A DNA stretch of 15,159 nucleotides, taken from contig CAIVAX010000184.1 of NCBI GenBank assembly GCA_903903935.1, positions 1 through 15,159 of the forward strand. Reading direction: 5' to 3'. A program made the position numbers and the translations under genes. The notes below the pieces were generated by a model. It was not told the DNA's origin and searched no databases. It saw only the letters and a program-made list of their open reading frames with translations. This DNA is from an uncultured Hyphomicrobiales bacterium (GTDB lineage Bacteria; Pseudomonadota; Alphaproteobacteria; Rhizobiales; Beijerinckiaceae). This document shows positions 7,893 to 14,734 of this stretch, piece after piece (the first letter of the stretch is position 1; the number at the start of each line of letters is the position of its first letter).

Positions 7893-10019
7893 ATGATGAA
7901 TTTCAAAATTGCCCTTGCTCCGCTTTTGCCCATTCCGCTTCTGCTGGCATTTGTAATTGCCTCTATCCTTGTGCTGGCTCTGGGTCTGTATGTGGGACGT
8001 CGCGGCACTTGGGTACGCGCGTTGGGTCTGGCGCTTATTCTTGTCTCTTTGGTTGATCCCTCGCTGGTGCGCGAAGATCGCGAACCTTTGAAGGATGTCG
8101 TCGCTGTTGTCTTGGATCGCAGCGCCAGCCAAATGATTGGCGAGCGTAAGGAGCAAACCGATAAAGCGCGCAGCCTCATTGAAAAAGAACTCGCTGATCT
8201 GGGCACAGTCGAAGCCCGCTTTGTCGAGGCCGGGCAGGATGATGCCGCGCATGACGGCACAAAATTATTCACCGCTCTCAATGAAGCGCTGGCTGATGTG
8301 CCGCCTGAGCGTGTTGGTGGTGCGATACTCGTCACTGATGGTGTTGTGCATGATATTCCTGCGCAAGTGGAGGCTTTGGGCTTTCGCGCGCCGCTCCATG
8401 CGCTGATCACGGGCCATGAGGGCGAGCGGGATCGTCGTATTGAATTGGTCGAAGCGCCGCGCTTTGGCATTGTCGGCAAGGATCAGACTATTTCCATTCG
8501 TGTTTTGGATACGGGCGGGCGCAGTGAGCTGGTTAATATTCTGGTGCGCCGCGATGGTGTTGAACTGGGCACAGTACGCGCCCGCACTGGCGTTATCACG
8601 CGCGTGCCGGTGCGCATTGATCATGGCGGGCCCAATGTGGTCGAGCTGGAAGTGCCAACTCTGCCTGATGAATTGACGCCGCTGAACAATAAATCCGTCC
8701 TCACCATTGATGGTGTGCGTGACAAATTAAAAGTGCTGCTTGTCTCGGGTGAGCCGCATGCAGGTGAGCGGACTTGGCGCAATTTGCTCAAAGCCGATGC
8801 CAATGTCGATCTCGTTCACTTCACCATTTTGCGCCCACCGGAAAAGCAGGGGCAAGATGGCGCGCAGCTGAATGAATTGTCTCTGATCGCCTTTCCCACC
8901 GCCGATCTGTTTGGCCGCAAGATCAATGAATTTGATCTGATCATCTTTGATCGCTATTCCAATCAAACCATTCTGCCCTCGGTCTATTTTGAAAATATCG
9001 TGCGCTATGTGCGCGATGGCGGCGCTCTTTTGATGGCGGTTGGTCCTGATTTTGCGGCGCCTGAGGGCTTGTTCTATTCACCTTTAGGACGTATTGCGCC
9101 CGCCAAGCCCAATGGGCGCGTGATCGAGCGGGCTTTTCAACCCTCCATCACAGCAACAGGCAATAAGCATCCCGTTACCCGTGATCTGCCCGGCGTTACA
9201 GGGTCTTCATCCAATTGGAGCCAATGGTTCCGGCAAGTGATGGCTGAACCAACCACCGGTATTCCCGTTATGGCTGGTGCGGATAATCTGCCTTTGCTTG
9301 TTCTCTCGCGCGAGGCCAAGGGCCGCGTTGCGCTCTTGCTGTCTGACCAGATTTGGCTCTGGGCACGCAATTATGATCAGGGTGGGCCCTATCTTGATTT
9401 GCTGCGCCGTCTGGCCCATTGGCTGATGAAAGAACCTGAGCTCGAAGAAGAGGCTTTGCGCGCAAGTTCGCGCGGGCGCGATATTTCTGTTGAGCGCCAG
9501 ACTTTGAAAGCTGAGACGCCGCCCATTCAAGTGTTCTCGCCCTCTGGCAAAACGCAAGATCTGGTGATGGCGCCTTTCGAGCCCGGCCTGACACGCGGCA
9601 AAATCTCAGTCGATGAGTTTGGTCTCTATAAAGTCTCAGATGGTCTGGTCTCGACGCTGGTGAGTGTGGGGCCAGAAAATCCCCGCGAGTTTCAAGAAGT
9701 GGTGTCGACGCCTGATAAATTGCAGCCCACTGTGGAGGCCAGTGGCGGCACAATCCGGCGTCTGGGTAACATGGGTCTTGGCGGCGTGGGTCTGAGTGGC
9801 ATGGGGACAGATCTGCGCTTGCCGCGCTTTGTGTCTATGCGGGAGAGCCCGGTCTATGGCGGGGCTGATTATGTCGGCTTCCGGCGCACTGGCTCTAGCA
9901 TTGTCACGGGCATTGGCGTTGCGCCCATGGCCATTGGCTTTTTTGGCCTGCTCGTTTTGCTCGGCGGTGTTCTGGCTGGCTGGCTCTGGGAAGGTCGCAA
10001 ACCGCGCAATGCGGTTTAG
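7893..10019 (+). CDS. membrane protein with vWA-like and glutamine amidotransferase-like regions
   Basis: A 708-residue membrane protein that ends the MoxR operon. Two hydrophobic helices (about 9-33 and 41-55) are followed by VVAVVLDRSASQ, in which DRSAS (75-79) fits the DxSxS MIDAS motif. A beta-rich region resembling an accessory Ig-like fold comes next. An amidotransferase class I-like region starts at KVLLVSGEPHAGERTW (about 278) and includes YVRDGGALLMAVGPDF (about 370-386); I see no catalytic cysteine, so enzymatic activity is unlikely. A glycine-rich stretch (about 621-640) precedes a final helix (about 675-698) and a basic tail. The start at 7893 lies one base after the previous stop. 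The in-frame ATG at 7857 is rejected because it sits inside the preceding gene and adds 12 polar residues before the first helix. Initiation is probably coupled, as the local Shine-Dalgarno sequence is weak. Confidence 0.88.
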   Translation: MMNFKIALAPLLPIPLLLAFVIASILVLALGLYVGRRGTWVRALGLALILVSLVDPSLVREDREPLKDVVAVVLDRSASQMIGERKEQTDKARSLIEKELADLGTVEARFVEAGQDDAAHDGTKLFTALNEALADVPPERVGGAILVTDGVVHDIPAQVEALGFRAPLHALITGHEGERDRRIELVEAPRFGIVGKDQTISIRVLDTGGRSELVNILVRRDGVELGTVRARTGVITRVPVRIDHGGPNVVELEVPTLPDELTPLNNKSVLTIDGVRDKLKVLLVSGEPHAGERTWRNLLKADANVDLVHFTILRPPEKQGQDGAQLNELSLIAFPTADLFGRKINEFDLIIFDRYSNQTILPSVYFENIVRYVRDGGALLMAVGPDFAAPEGLFYSPLGRIAPAKPNGRVIERAFQPSITATGNKHPVTRDLPGVTGSSSNWSQWFRQVMAEPTTGIPVMAGADNLPLLVLSREAKGRVALLLSDQIWLWARNYDQGGPYLDLLRRLAHWLMKEPELEEEALRASSRGRDISVERQTLKAETPPIQVFSPSGKTQDLVMAPFEPGLTRGKISVDEFGLYKVSDGLVSTLVSVGPENPREFQEVVSTPDKLQPTVEASGGTIRRLGNMGLGGVGLSGMGTDLRLPRFVSMRESPVYGGADYVGFRRTGSSIVTGIGVAPMAIGFFGLLVLLGGVLAGWLWEGRKPRNAV
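9999..10017 (+). terminator. possible hairpin terminator at the end of the MoxR operon
   Basis: AAACCGC at 9999-10005 and GCGGTTT at 10011-10017 form a perfect 7-bp stem with loop GCAAT, ending inside the stop codon of the last operon gene. No U-tract follows, so it is a weak intrinsic terminator at best. The convergent GNAT gene ends 15 bases away. Confidence 0.35.
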
Positions 10020-10034
10020 AAACTGAGCGGCGCC

Positions 10035-10574
10035 TTAGCTCACGCGCGTAACTGATCCTGTGATGCCTTCAAAAGCGCCTGCTTGCAATTCACAATAGAG
10101 CACACGCGCGGGATCAACAGGTCCGGGCATTTGCAAACGTCCCTGCGGGCTGCTCTTAAAACCAAGCTTTGCATAATAGGGCTCATCGCCCACCAGCACC
10201 ACAAGCTGATGACCAGCTTGGCGTGCTAAAGTGAGGGAATGCTGCGCCAGTGCCTCACCAATGCCGCGCGAGCGAAAGGCAGGCTCAACTGTGAGCGGAC
10301 CCAGCAACAAAGCAGAGGTCTCACCAATGGAGATGGGTGTCATTACATTGGCGCCAATCAGCATGCTGCCAATGTTAGCTACACAGGAGAGCGCATAATC
10401 AGGCGCCACGCCTTCACGCAGACGATAGGCCGTGCGTGTGTAGCGCCCGGGACCAAAGGCCCGCTCATCCAATTTGCGAATGGCAGGGCCATCAGCAGGC
10501 GTCATCAACCGCACAGTCAAAGCGGGCAGATCAACTTCGGGCAAGCTAATGGGTGAGGAAGGAGCGTTGGTCAT
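10035..10574 (-). CDS. GNAT-family N-acetyltransferase (YhbS-like)
   Basis: A 179-residue acetyltransferase that probably transfers the acetyl group of acetyl-CoA to an amine; the substrate is unknown. Numbered from the ATG at 10574, the acetyl-CoA-binding motif A is LGPLTVEPAFRSRGIGEALA (91-110), with the R-x-x-G-x-G/A pyrophosphate loop at RSRGIG. Motif B includes DEPYYAKLGF (130-139), typical of the YhbS/COG3153 subgroup. An in-frame TTG five codons upstream (10589) is possible, but I prefer the ATG. The gene lies downstream of the NUDIX gene on the same strand, 85 bases away, so the two may share a transcript. It converges on the MoxR operon with only 15 bases between stops. Confidence 0.88.
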   Translation of the reverse strand: MTNAPSSPISLPEVDLPALTVRLMTPADGPAIRKLDERAFGPGRYTRTAYRLREGVAPDYALSCVANIGSMLIGANVMTPISIGETSALLLGPLTVEPAFRSRGIGEALAQHSLTLARQAGHQLVVLVGDEPYYAKLGFKSSPQGRLQMPGPVDPARVLYCELQAGAFEGITGSVTRVS

Positions 10575-10659
10575 CACACCGCTTTTCAAGATCAGTCAGC
10601 AGCTCTTTAGCATGCGCTGCCTCTTTCGCAAGCTTTGCCCGCTGCAGCTCTCATCAACA

Positions 10660-11124
10660 TCACCAATCTGGGCTGATGGGGCTCTGCTCAAAAATCTCAG
10701 CCAAGCGGCGGCGGGTTCCCCCGCTCACACCATCTGGCAATGCCGCGCGGTGGAAAAAGCCACCCTCAACAATCTCATGATCAGCGGGCCGGGGCGGGCC
10801 AATGGTAAAATCGCGCACAATATAGACCGCCACATGATCGCGCCGCGAGGCGGAGCGATTGAAGAACAGGCCATGCAAATGGGCAGGCCCTGCGGCGCGC
10901 AACGGGGTCTCTTCGGCCAATTCCCGCGCCATCGCCGCAAGGCAGGTCTCGCCGGGATCAACGCCCCCGCCGGGCAAATGCCAACCGGGAACATAGCTAT
11001 GACGGATGAGGAAAACCTCGTCCTCTCCCTTAATGGCCACAACCCTGACCCCCAAAGTCATCGGGCGGGTCAAAAGAAAGCCCATATGCCATAGGCGCTG
11101 GGTCAAACGTCTGAGGAGGCTCAT
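10660..11124 (-). CDS. NUDIX hydrolase with an atypical NUDIX box
   Basis: A 154-residue NUDIX-family pyrophosphohydrolase of unknown substrate, probably a nucleotide or nucleotide sugar. After a basic N-terminus, strands lead to VPGWHLPGGGVDPGET and ARELAEETPL. Aligned to GX5EX7REUXEEXGU the box runs G53, E59, R67, E68, E71, E72. The metal-binding glutamates are intact, but the conserved glycine after EEx is Pro74. A GAGGT lies about 11 bases before the ATG at 11124. The gene is divergent from mbfA across a 190-base gap. The final residues (SPISPDW) are followed by 85 bases before the GNAT start. Confidence 0.9.
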   Translation of the reverse strand: MSLLRRLTQRLWHMGFLLTRPMTLGVRVVAIKGEDEVFLIRHSYVPGWHLPGGGVDPGETCLAAMARELAEETPLRAAGPAHLHGLFFNRSASRRDHVAVYIVRDFTIGPPRPADHEIVEGGFFHRAALPDGVSGGTRRRLAEIFEQSPISPDW

Positions 11125-11145
11125 CGGGCTTTTTGCACCTCATTC

Positions 11146-11244
11146 ATGGGCAAAGACCCTTTGCTGGCCTACAGAGCTCTGACCAGATGTGAATGCGAGC
11201 AAATTGATCTTCAAGAAATTGATCTCCAACAAATTTATGCCTGA
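11146..11244 (+). CDS. possible 32-residue small ORF with a pentapeptide repeat
   Basis: A 33-codon frame from ATG at 11146 to TGA at 11242-11244, upstream of mbfA. It includes RCECEQIDLQEIDLQQIYA, with a CxC motif and repeated (Q/E)IDLQ units that follow from the underlying 15-base DNA repeat. No ribosome binding site is visible, and I recognise no family. It ends 26 bases before the Irr-like palindrome, so it would not be transcribed from a promoter at that site. Most likely incidental. Confidence 0.15.
   Translation: MGKDPLLAYRALTRCECEQIDLQEIDLQQIYA
11201..11238 (+). repeat. 15-base tandem repeat, about 2.5 copies
   Basis: AAATTGATCTTCAAG (11201-11215) is followed by AAATTGATCTCCAAC (11216-11230), then a partial third copy AAATTTAT. 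The two full copies differ at 2 of 15 positions. It lies 77 bases upstream of the mbfA start, just before the Irr-like box. Helical-phase repeats of this kind can be protein-binding sites, but no factor is evident. Confidence 0.75.
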
Positions 11245-11270
11245 GGGTAGAAATCCAATGGCTGCTTTCC

Positions 11271-11283
11271 TAGAACTGTTCTA
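11271..11283 (+). promoter_or_regulatory. Irr-box-like iron-control palindrome upstream of mbfA
   Basis: TAGAACTGTTCTA is a perfect palindrome around its central base. It matches the core of the rhizobial iron control element, roughly TTTAGAA-N3-TTCTAAA, bound by the Fur-family regulator Irr. Outer arms TTTCC (11266-11270) and GGAAA (11285-11289) extend the symmetry, shifted by one base. It lies 31 bases before the mbfA GTG, where bound repressor would block transcription. mbfA genes are known Irr targets in Bradyrhizobium and Agrobacterium, so the context supports the call strongly. Confidence 0.8.
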
Positions 11284-11314
11284 AGGAAATGCAAGGCACA
11301 TGCAGGAGTAGGTC

Positions 11315-12286
11315 GTGAAGTCATTTGCGGAATTGACCGAGCGGGAAATCCTCGCCGTTGCCATCTCCTCCGAGGAAGAGGATTCCCGCATTTATATGGC
11401 TTTTGCCGAGGATTTGGCCGAGCGTTATCCCTCCTCCTCCAAAGTCTTTGAACTCATGGCCGAGGAAGAGACCCAGCATCGTCATGCTTTGCTGGAAATG
11501 TATGAGCAGCGATTCGGCAAAATCCTTCCCCCCATTCGCAGAGAAGATGTGAAGGGCTTTCTCAAGCGCCGGCCCATCTGGCTGACTAAAAACTTGCCCC
11601 TTGAGACCATAAGATCCGAAGCCGAGAATATGGAATTTCAGGCGGCCCGCTTTTACGCCAAAGCCGCCTCTCAAACCACAGATGTGAATATTCGCAAATT
11701 GCTCGCCGATCTCTCCGAGGTCGAAAAGGGGCATGAGCGCAATGCCGGTCGTTTGCAGACGACCATTCTGACCGAGGAAGTGCGCGGCGAGGAAGATAAA
11801 ACCAGCCAGCGTGTCTTCGTGCTGCAATATGTGCAGCCCGGCCTCGCCGGCTTGATGGATGGATCCGTCTCCACTTTGGCGCCGCTCTTTGCGGCGGCCT
11901 TTGCCACACATCATAATTGGGAGACCTTCCTTGTGGGTCTGGCAGCTTCCATTGGTGCGGGCATTAGTATGGGCTTTGCCGAGGCTCTGTCGGATGATGG
12001 GGCTTTAACAGGTCGTGGCTCGCCCTGGCTGCGGGGCGGCATTTCCGGCATTATGACCACTTTGGGCGGGCTGGGTCATACTCTGCCTTATCTAGTGCCC
12101 GATACTGTGCCCAATGCCTTTTGGTATGCGACGGCAATTGCGGGTCTTGTGGTCTTTGTCGAGTTATGGGTAATTGCTTGGATCCGTATGAAATATATGG
12201 ATACGCCCTTTTTGCAGGCTGTTTTTCAAATTGTGCTGGGCGGCGGAATTGTCTTGGCAATTGGCATTTTGATTGGTGGGGCCTGA
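11315..12286 (+). CDS. mbfA: MbfA, membrane-bound ferritin / iron exporter
   Basis: A 323-residue inner-membrane protein that exports or detoxifies iron, joining a cytoplasmic ferritin-like domain to a VIT1/CCC1-type transporter domain. The N-terminal domain (about 1-150) carries the diiron-type pattern: [10 protein letters not shown] near 18-27, E52-x-x-H55 in AEEETQHRH, glutamates near 102-107, and E137-x-x-H140 in EVEKGH. The membrane domain starts at [20 protein letters not shown] (from 174) and continues with several glycine-rich helices to GILIGGA. The start is GTG, preceded by AGGAG at 11304-11308 six bases away, and [11 protein letters not shown] is the usual family N-terminus. The palindrome upstream suggests Irr repression under low iron. 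A metallophosphoesterase gene follows 31 bases later. Confidence 0.96.
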   Translation: MKSFAELTEREILAVAISSEEEDSRIYMAFAEDLAERYPSSSKVFELMAEEETQHRHALLEMYEQRFGKILPPIRREDVKGFLKRRPIWLTKNLPLETIRSEAENMEFQAARFYAKAASQTTDVNIRKLLADLSEVEKGHERNAGRLQTTILTEEVRGEEDKTSQRVFVLQYVQPGLAGLMDGSVSTLAPLFAAAFATHHNWETFLVGLAASIGAGISMGFAEALSDDGALTGRGSPWLRGGISGIMTTLGGLGHTLPYLVPDTVPNAFWYATAIAGLVVFVELWVIAWIRMKYMDTPFLQAVFQIVLGGGIVLAIGILIGGA

Positions 12287-12317
12287 TGCGTCACGCTGAA
12301 GGCCTCGTTGATCCATC

Positions 12318-13205
12318 ATGAGCTTTCGTCTCGCGCACTTGTCCGATCCGCATATCGGCCCGCTACCAAAGCCAGCCTTGCGCGATCTCATGGGCAAACG
12401 GCTGACAGGTTATATGAACTGGCAGCGCCGCGCGCATATTCACAATATGGATGTGCTGCACGCGATCGTTGCTGATATGCAGGCGCAAAAGCCTGATCAC
12501 ATTGCCATGACCGGCGATATTGTGAATTTGGGCATGGCTGCTGAATTCACTCTCGCCAAAACATGGCTGGAAAGTCTTGGCCCTGAGCATCATGTCAGTT
12601 TCGTGCCCGGCAATCATGATGCGTATATGAATGAGTCGATGTCTTGGCTGGCCGAGGTCTTCTCGCCTTGGACGCGCTCTGACTCGCTGCCCAATACAGG
12701 CTATCCCTATCTGCGTCAGCGCGATGAGCTGGCTATTATTGGATTGTCCTCTGCCATTCCCACAGCGCCCTTTCTTGCCTCTGGTCATTTGGGGGCAGAG
12801 CAATGCGCTGCATTGGCCGAGCTGTTGGATCAGGCCAAAGCGCAGGGGCAAGCGCGGATCATTTTGATTCATCACCCGCCCTATCGCAAAGGCGCGACAA
12901 TCGGGCGAGGCCTGCGCGATTCCGATCAATTTGCTAAAATCATTGCGCGCCATGGCGCTGAACTCATTTTGCATGGGCATAATCATCGCACCATGACAGC
13001 TTATTTGCCCGGGCCCGATGGTCTTGTGCCGATCATTGGCGCGGGTTCTGCCTCTGCTGTGCCCGGCACGCCCAAACATCATGCGCTGTATAATCTTTAT
13101 GAGATCACACGCTCAGAACGGCGTTGGACCATAAAGGCCAGCAGCCGAGGTCTAATGCCCGGCACGGATCAGATTGGCGCGCTGGGCCCAATCAAAATTG
13201 ATTAA
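12318..13205 (+). CDS. metallophosphoesterase (class III cyclic phosphodiesterase-like)
   Basis: A 295-residue soluble calcineurin-fold phosphoesterase, probably using two metals. All five signature blocks are present: D10-x-H12 in HLSDPHIG, GDIVN (66-70), GNHD (98-101), IHHPP (184-188) and GHNH (220-223). This layout resembles the CpdA/class III phosphodiesterases that act on cyclic nucleotides or phosphodiesters, but the sequence does not fix the substrate. There is no signal peptide or membrane span. It lies 31 bases after mbfA on the same strand, with no terminator visible between, so it may be co-transcribed and iron-regulated. The Shine-Dalgarno sequence is weak (GAAGG, well upstream of the ATG). 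It converges on the next gene with 17 bases between stops. Confidence 0.92.
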   Translation: MSFRLAHLSDPHIGPLPKPALRDLMGKRLTGYMNWQRRAHIHNMDVLHAIVADMQAQKPDHIAMTGDIVNLGMAAEFTLAKTWLESLGPEHHVSFVPGNHDAYMNESMSWLAEVFSPWTRSDSLPNTGYPYLRQRDELAIIGLSSAIPTAPFLASGHLGAEQCAALAELLDQAKAQGQARIILIHHPPYRKGATIGRGLRDSDQFAKIIARHGAELILHGHNHRTMTAYLPGPDGLVPIIGAGSASAVPGTPKHHALYNLYEITRSERRWTIKASSRGLMPGTDQIGALGPIKID

Positions 13206-13222
13206 GGACTGCGAAGAAGCAA

Positions 13223-13897
13223 TCAGCGCATCAACGCGAAGTGATAGACATAGACCAGAGCAAGGGTCAGCAATCCGCCCAATGTGACTGTGCCCAGAAC
13301 TTCAATGATGAACAAGATCGTAGAGGTAAACAGGCCGAGGCGGGTCTGCCTCTTATGGGGGCGCACCAAAGTCGAGGGTTCAAGATCATTGGCAGCCAGA
13401 TCGGGGCTGATTTTGAACTGCGGCGCTGAGGGCGTAGCGGCGCTGTTGCTACCGCTTGCCAAAGCTTTTTCGCGTTCGATCAAGCGGCGGGCAACATAAT
13501 CCGTGACCGCTTGAACGATATGATCCATGCGATCCGATTCCACCAAAGTAAGGCGTTGATGGCGCAAATCCTGAATGAACCGATAGACGCGCCGATCATG
13601 GCCCATTTCAACAAAGCCGAGCATGTCAATATAGAGCCGTGGCCGGGCTGAGGGCATGATGCCCATATCGAACAGATCGGGCAGGTCGGGAATTTGCTCA
13701 AAGATTGGAGCTAGCGCCTCGCGCAGACTCTCGAGACGTGCCAATTCACCATTGCGCAGATTGGTGATGACATCGCTGCGTTCGGCCTCCTCAATGCGCG
13801 CGCGACGAATAGCATCGGCCAGATTGGGAATCTGCGACCTAGAGGACGCGATCATGTCACGTTTGGGTTCGTCCACGGGCAAGCGGGCTTCTTCCAT
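13223..13897 (-). CDS. unrecognised protein with a C-terminal membrane anchor
   Basis: A 224-residue protein I do not recognise. The N-terminal half is rich in charged helices (AIRRARIEEAERSDVITNLR), then a middle part with RPRLYIDMLGFVEMGHDRRVYRFIQDLRHQRLTL, a helical VTDYVARRLIEREKAL segment, and a Ser/Ala/Pro-rich linker. The last 35 residues form one long hydrophobic segment (FTSTILFIIEVLGTVTLGG and onward) ending in a short basic tail, so the body is probably cytoplasmic and anchored at its C-terminus. I chose the ATG at 13897 because GGAG lies 8 bases upstream; a TTG at 13918 would add seven residues. The middle region reads as a folded domain, not a shadow frame. Confidence 0.75.
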   Translation of the reverse strand: MEEARLPVDEPKRDMIASSRSQIPNLADAIRRARIEEAERSDVITNLRNGELARLESLREALAPIFEQIPDLPDLFDMGIMPSARPRLYIDMLGFVEMGHDRRVYRFIQDLRHQRLTLVESDRMDHIVQAVTDYVARRLIEREKALASGSNSAATPSAPQFKISPDLAANDLEPSTLVRPHKRQTRLGLFTSTILFIIEVLGTVTLGGLLTLALVYVYHFALMR

Positions 13898-14020
13898 GGG
13901 GAAATCTCCAATCGGCAATCATTTGAATATCCCCTAGCATAGGAGAGCCAATCTGTCGCGGCGAATGGATTTAGGCCTTAGTCTTAGGTATTCCCCAAGA
14001 TTTAGGTCTTCTTCAAGAAT

Positions 14021-14044
14021 CAGCCAGGGCCTCTTCCCTGGCTG
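14021..14044 (-). terminator. hairpin downstream of the FMN reductase gene
   Basis: CAGCCAGGG (14021-14029) and CCCTGGCTG (14036-14044) form a perfect 9-bp stem with a 6-base loop, 22 bases beyond the reductase stop on the minus strand. The minus strand then reads ATTCTTG, only mildly U-rich. It is a probable terminator for the reductase transcript, or a stabilising 3' hairpin. Confidence 0.65.
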
Positions 14045-14065
14045 AATGGGGCTAGGGTGCTGTGC

Positions 14066-14644
14066 TTAGGCTTTGAGTTGGCGGCCGAGCGCGACAGTTT
14101 TTTCCAGCAATTGCTTGATCAGATCAAGGCCAGCCGGATCAATGAAATTGAGGTTTGCATCGAATTTATCTTTCGGACTGCCAATATAGACCTGCGGATT
14201 ATTGATGGGCATAGCATCGAGGGAGATCATCATCTGGCGCATCTGCAATTGCGCGCGCGATGTGCCCAATAGGCCGCCAGCTACACCGATCATTGCATAG
14301 GGTTTGCCAGCCATCGGCTTGGTGGGTCCACGCGAGATCCAATCAATCGCATTTTTCAAAGGTGCCGAGACAGAATAATTATATTCCGGCACAGCAAACA
14401 GAACGGCATCGGCTGCAATGGTCTTGGCAATCAGCCGCTCAACATTGGGCGGAAAGCCATTATTGATGCGCAAATCCTCATTGTACAAAGGCAGATCAGA
14501 AATATCGGCAATTTCGATCTCAACATTGGGCGGCGCCAAAGTCACCGCTGTGCGCAGCGCCGCTGTATTGAGCGAAGCCTTACGAAGGCTGCCCGACATC
14601 GCAAGAATTTTGAAGTGAGCTGAGGATGACAAGGAAATCTCCAT
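14066..14644 (-). CDS. NADPH-dependent FMN reductase family (ChrR/azoreductase-like flavoprotein)
   Basis: A 192-residue flavodoxin-like oxidoreductase that reduces FMN or small electrophiles such as quinones, azo dyes or chromate with NAD(P)H; the true substrate is not shown. GSLRKASLN (18-26) is the FMN phosphate-binding loop. PEYNYSVSAPLKNAIDW (86-102) is the family signature at the flavin ring and dimer interface, and GVAGGLLGTSRAQLQMR contributes the next conserved loop. There is no signal peptide. The gene has its own promoter upstream, with a palindrome across the -10 box suggesting inducible control, and a hairpin downstream, so it is probably monocistronic. Confidence 0.93.
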   Translation of the reverse strand: MEISLSSSAHFKILAMSGSLRKASLNTAALRTAVTLAPPNVEIEIADISDLPLYNEDLRINNGFPPNVERLIAKTIAADAVLFAVPEYNYSVSAPLKNAIDWISRGPTKPMAGKPYAMIGVAGGLLGTSRAQLQMRQMMISLDAMPINNPQVYIGSPKDKFDANLNFIDPAGLDLIKQLLEKTVALGRQLKA

Positions 14645-14667
14645 GGGTTTGACGAGCCGTATATGCC

Positions 14668-14682
14668 GATTATCTTAATCGA
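14668..14682. promoter_or_regulatory. palindrome overlapping the FMN reductase -10 box
   Basis: CGATTATCTTAATCG is a perfect inverted repeat with 6-base arms (CGATTA/TAATCG) and a 3-base centre. It covers the proposed -10 hexamer of the reductase gene. Position and symmetry fit an operator for a dimeric repressor or a redox-responsive regulator. No regulator gene lies next to it in this window. Confidence 0.5.
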
Positions 14683-14700
14683 CATTTCATGACGAGACAA
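14672..14700 (-). promoter_or_regulatory. sigma-70-type promoter of the FMN reductase gene
   Basis: On the minus strand TTGTCT (14700-14695) and TAAGAT (14677-14672) are separated by exactly 17 bases, a good housekeeping -35/-10 pair. The -10 box ends 27 bases before the ATG at 14644. The -35 box begins directly after the hairpin array. Confidence 0.6.
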
Positions 14701-14704
14701 TAAA

Positions 14705-14734
14705 AAGGCCCGTCCTGCTTGCAGGATTGGCCTT
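14705..14734 (-). terminator. terminator-like hairpin at the left end of the repeat array
   Basis: AAGGCC (14705-14710) pairs with GGCCTT (14729-14734), and TCCTGC with GCAGGA inside, giving a long stem with one mismatched step and a TT apex. On the minus strand it is followed by a T-run, so it fits a second intrinsic terminator just before the reductase promoter. Confidence 0.55.

Noticed and set aside
7736..8479. 247-codon minus-strand open frame
   Set aside because: Ser/Arg/Thr-rich low-complexity product antisense to the junction of two well-supported membrane-protein genes.
10572..10656. Coiled-coil-like frame between the NUDIX and GNAT genes on the minus strand (ELQRAKLAKEAAHAKELL)
   Set aside because: It opens right after a TGA, has no ATG, GTG or TTG start, and overlaps the GNAT start. 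It is attractive in composition but cannot be supported as a gene.
10474..11094. 206-codon plus-strand open frame
   Set aside because: It lies antisense to the GNAT and NUDIX genes, which have clear family motifs; the translated product shows no coherent domain.
12363..13082. 239-codon minus-strand open frame
   Set aside because: Antisense to the metallophosphoesterase gene, which has all its catalytic motifs.
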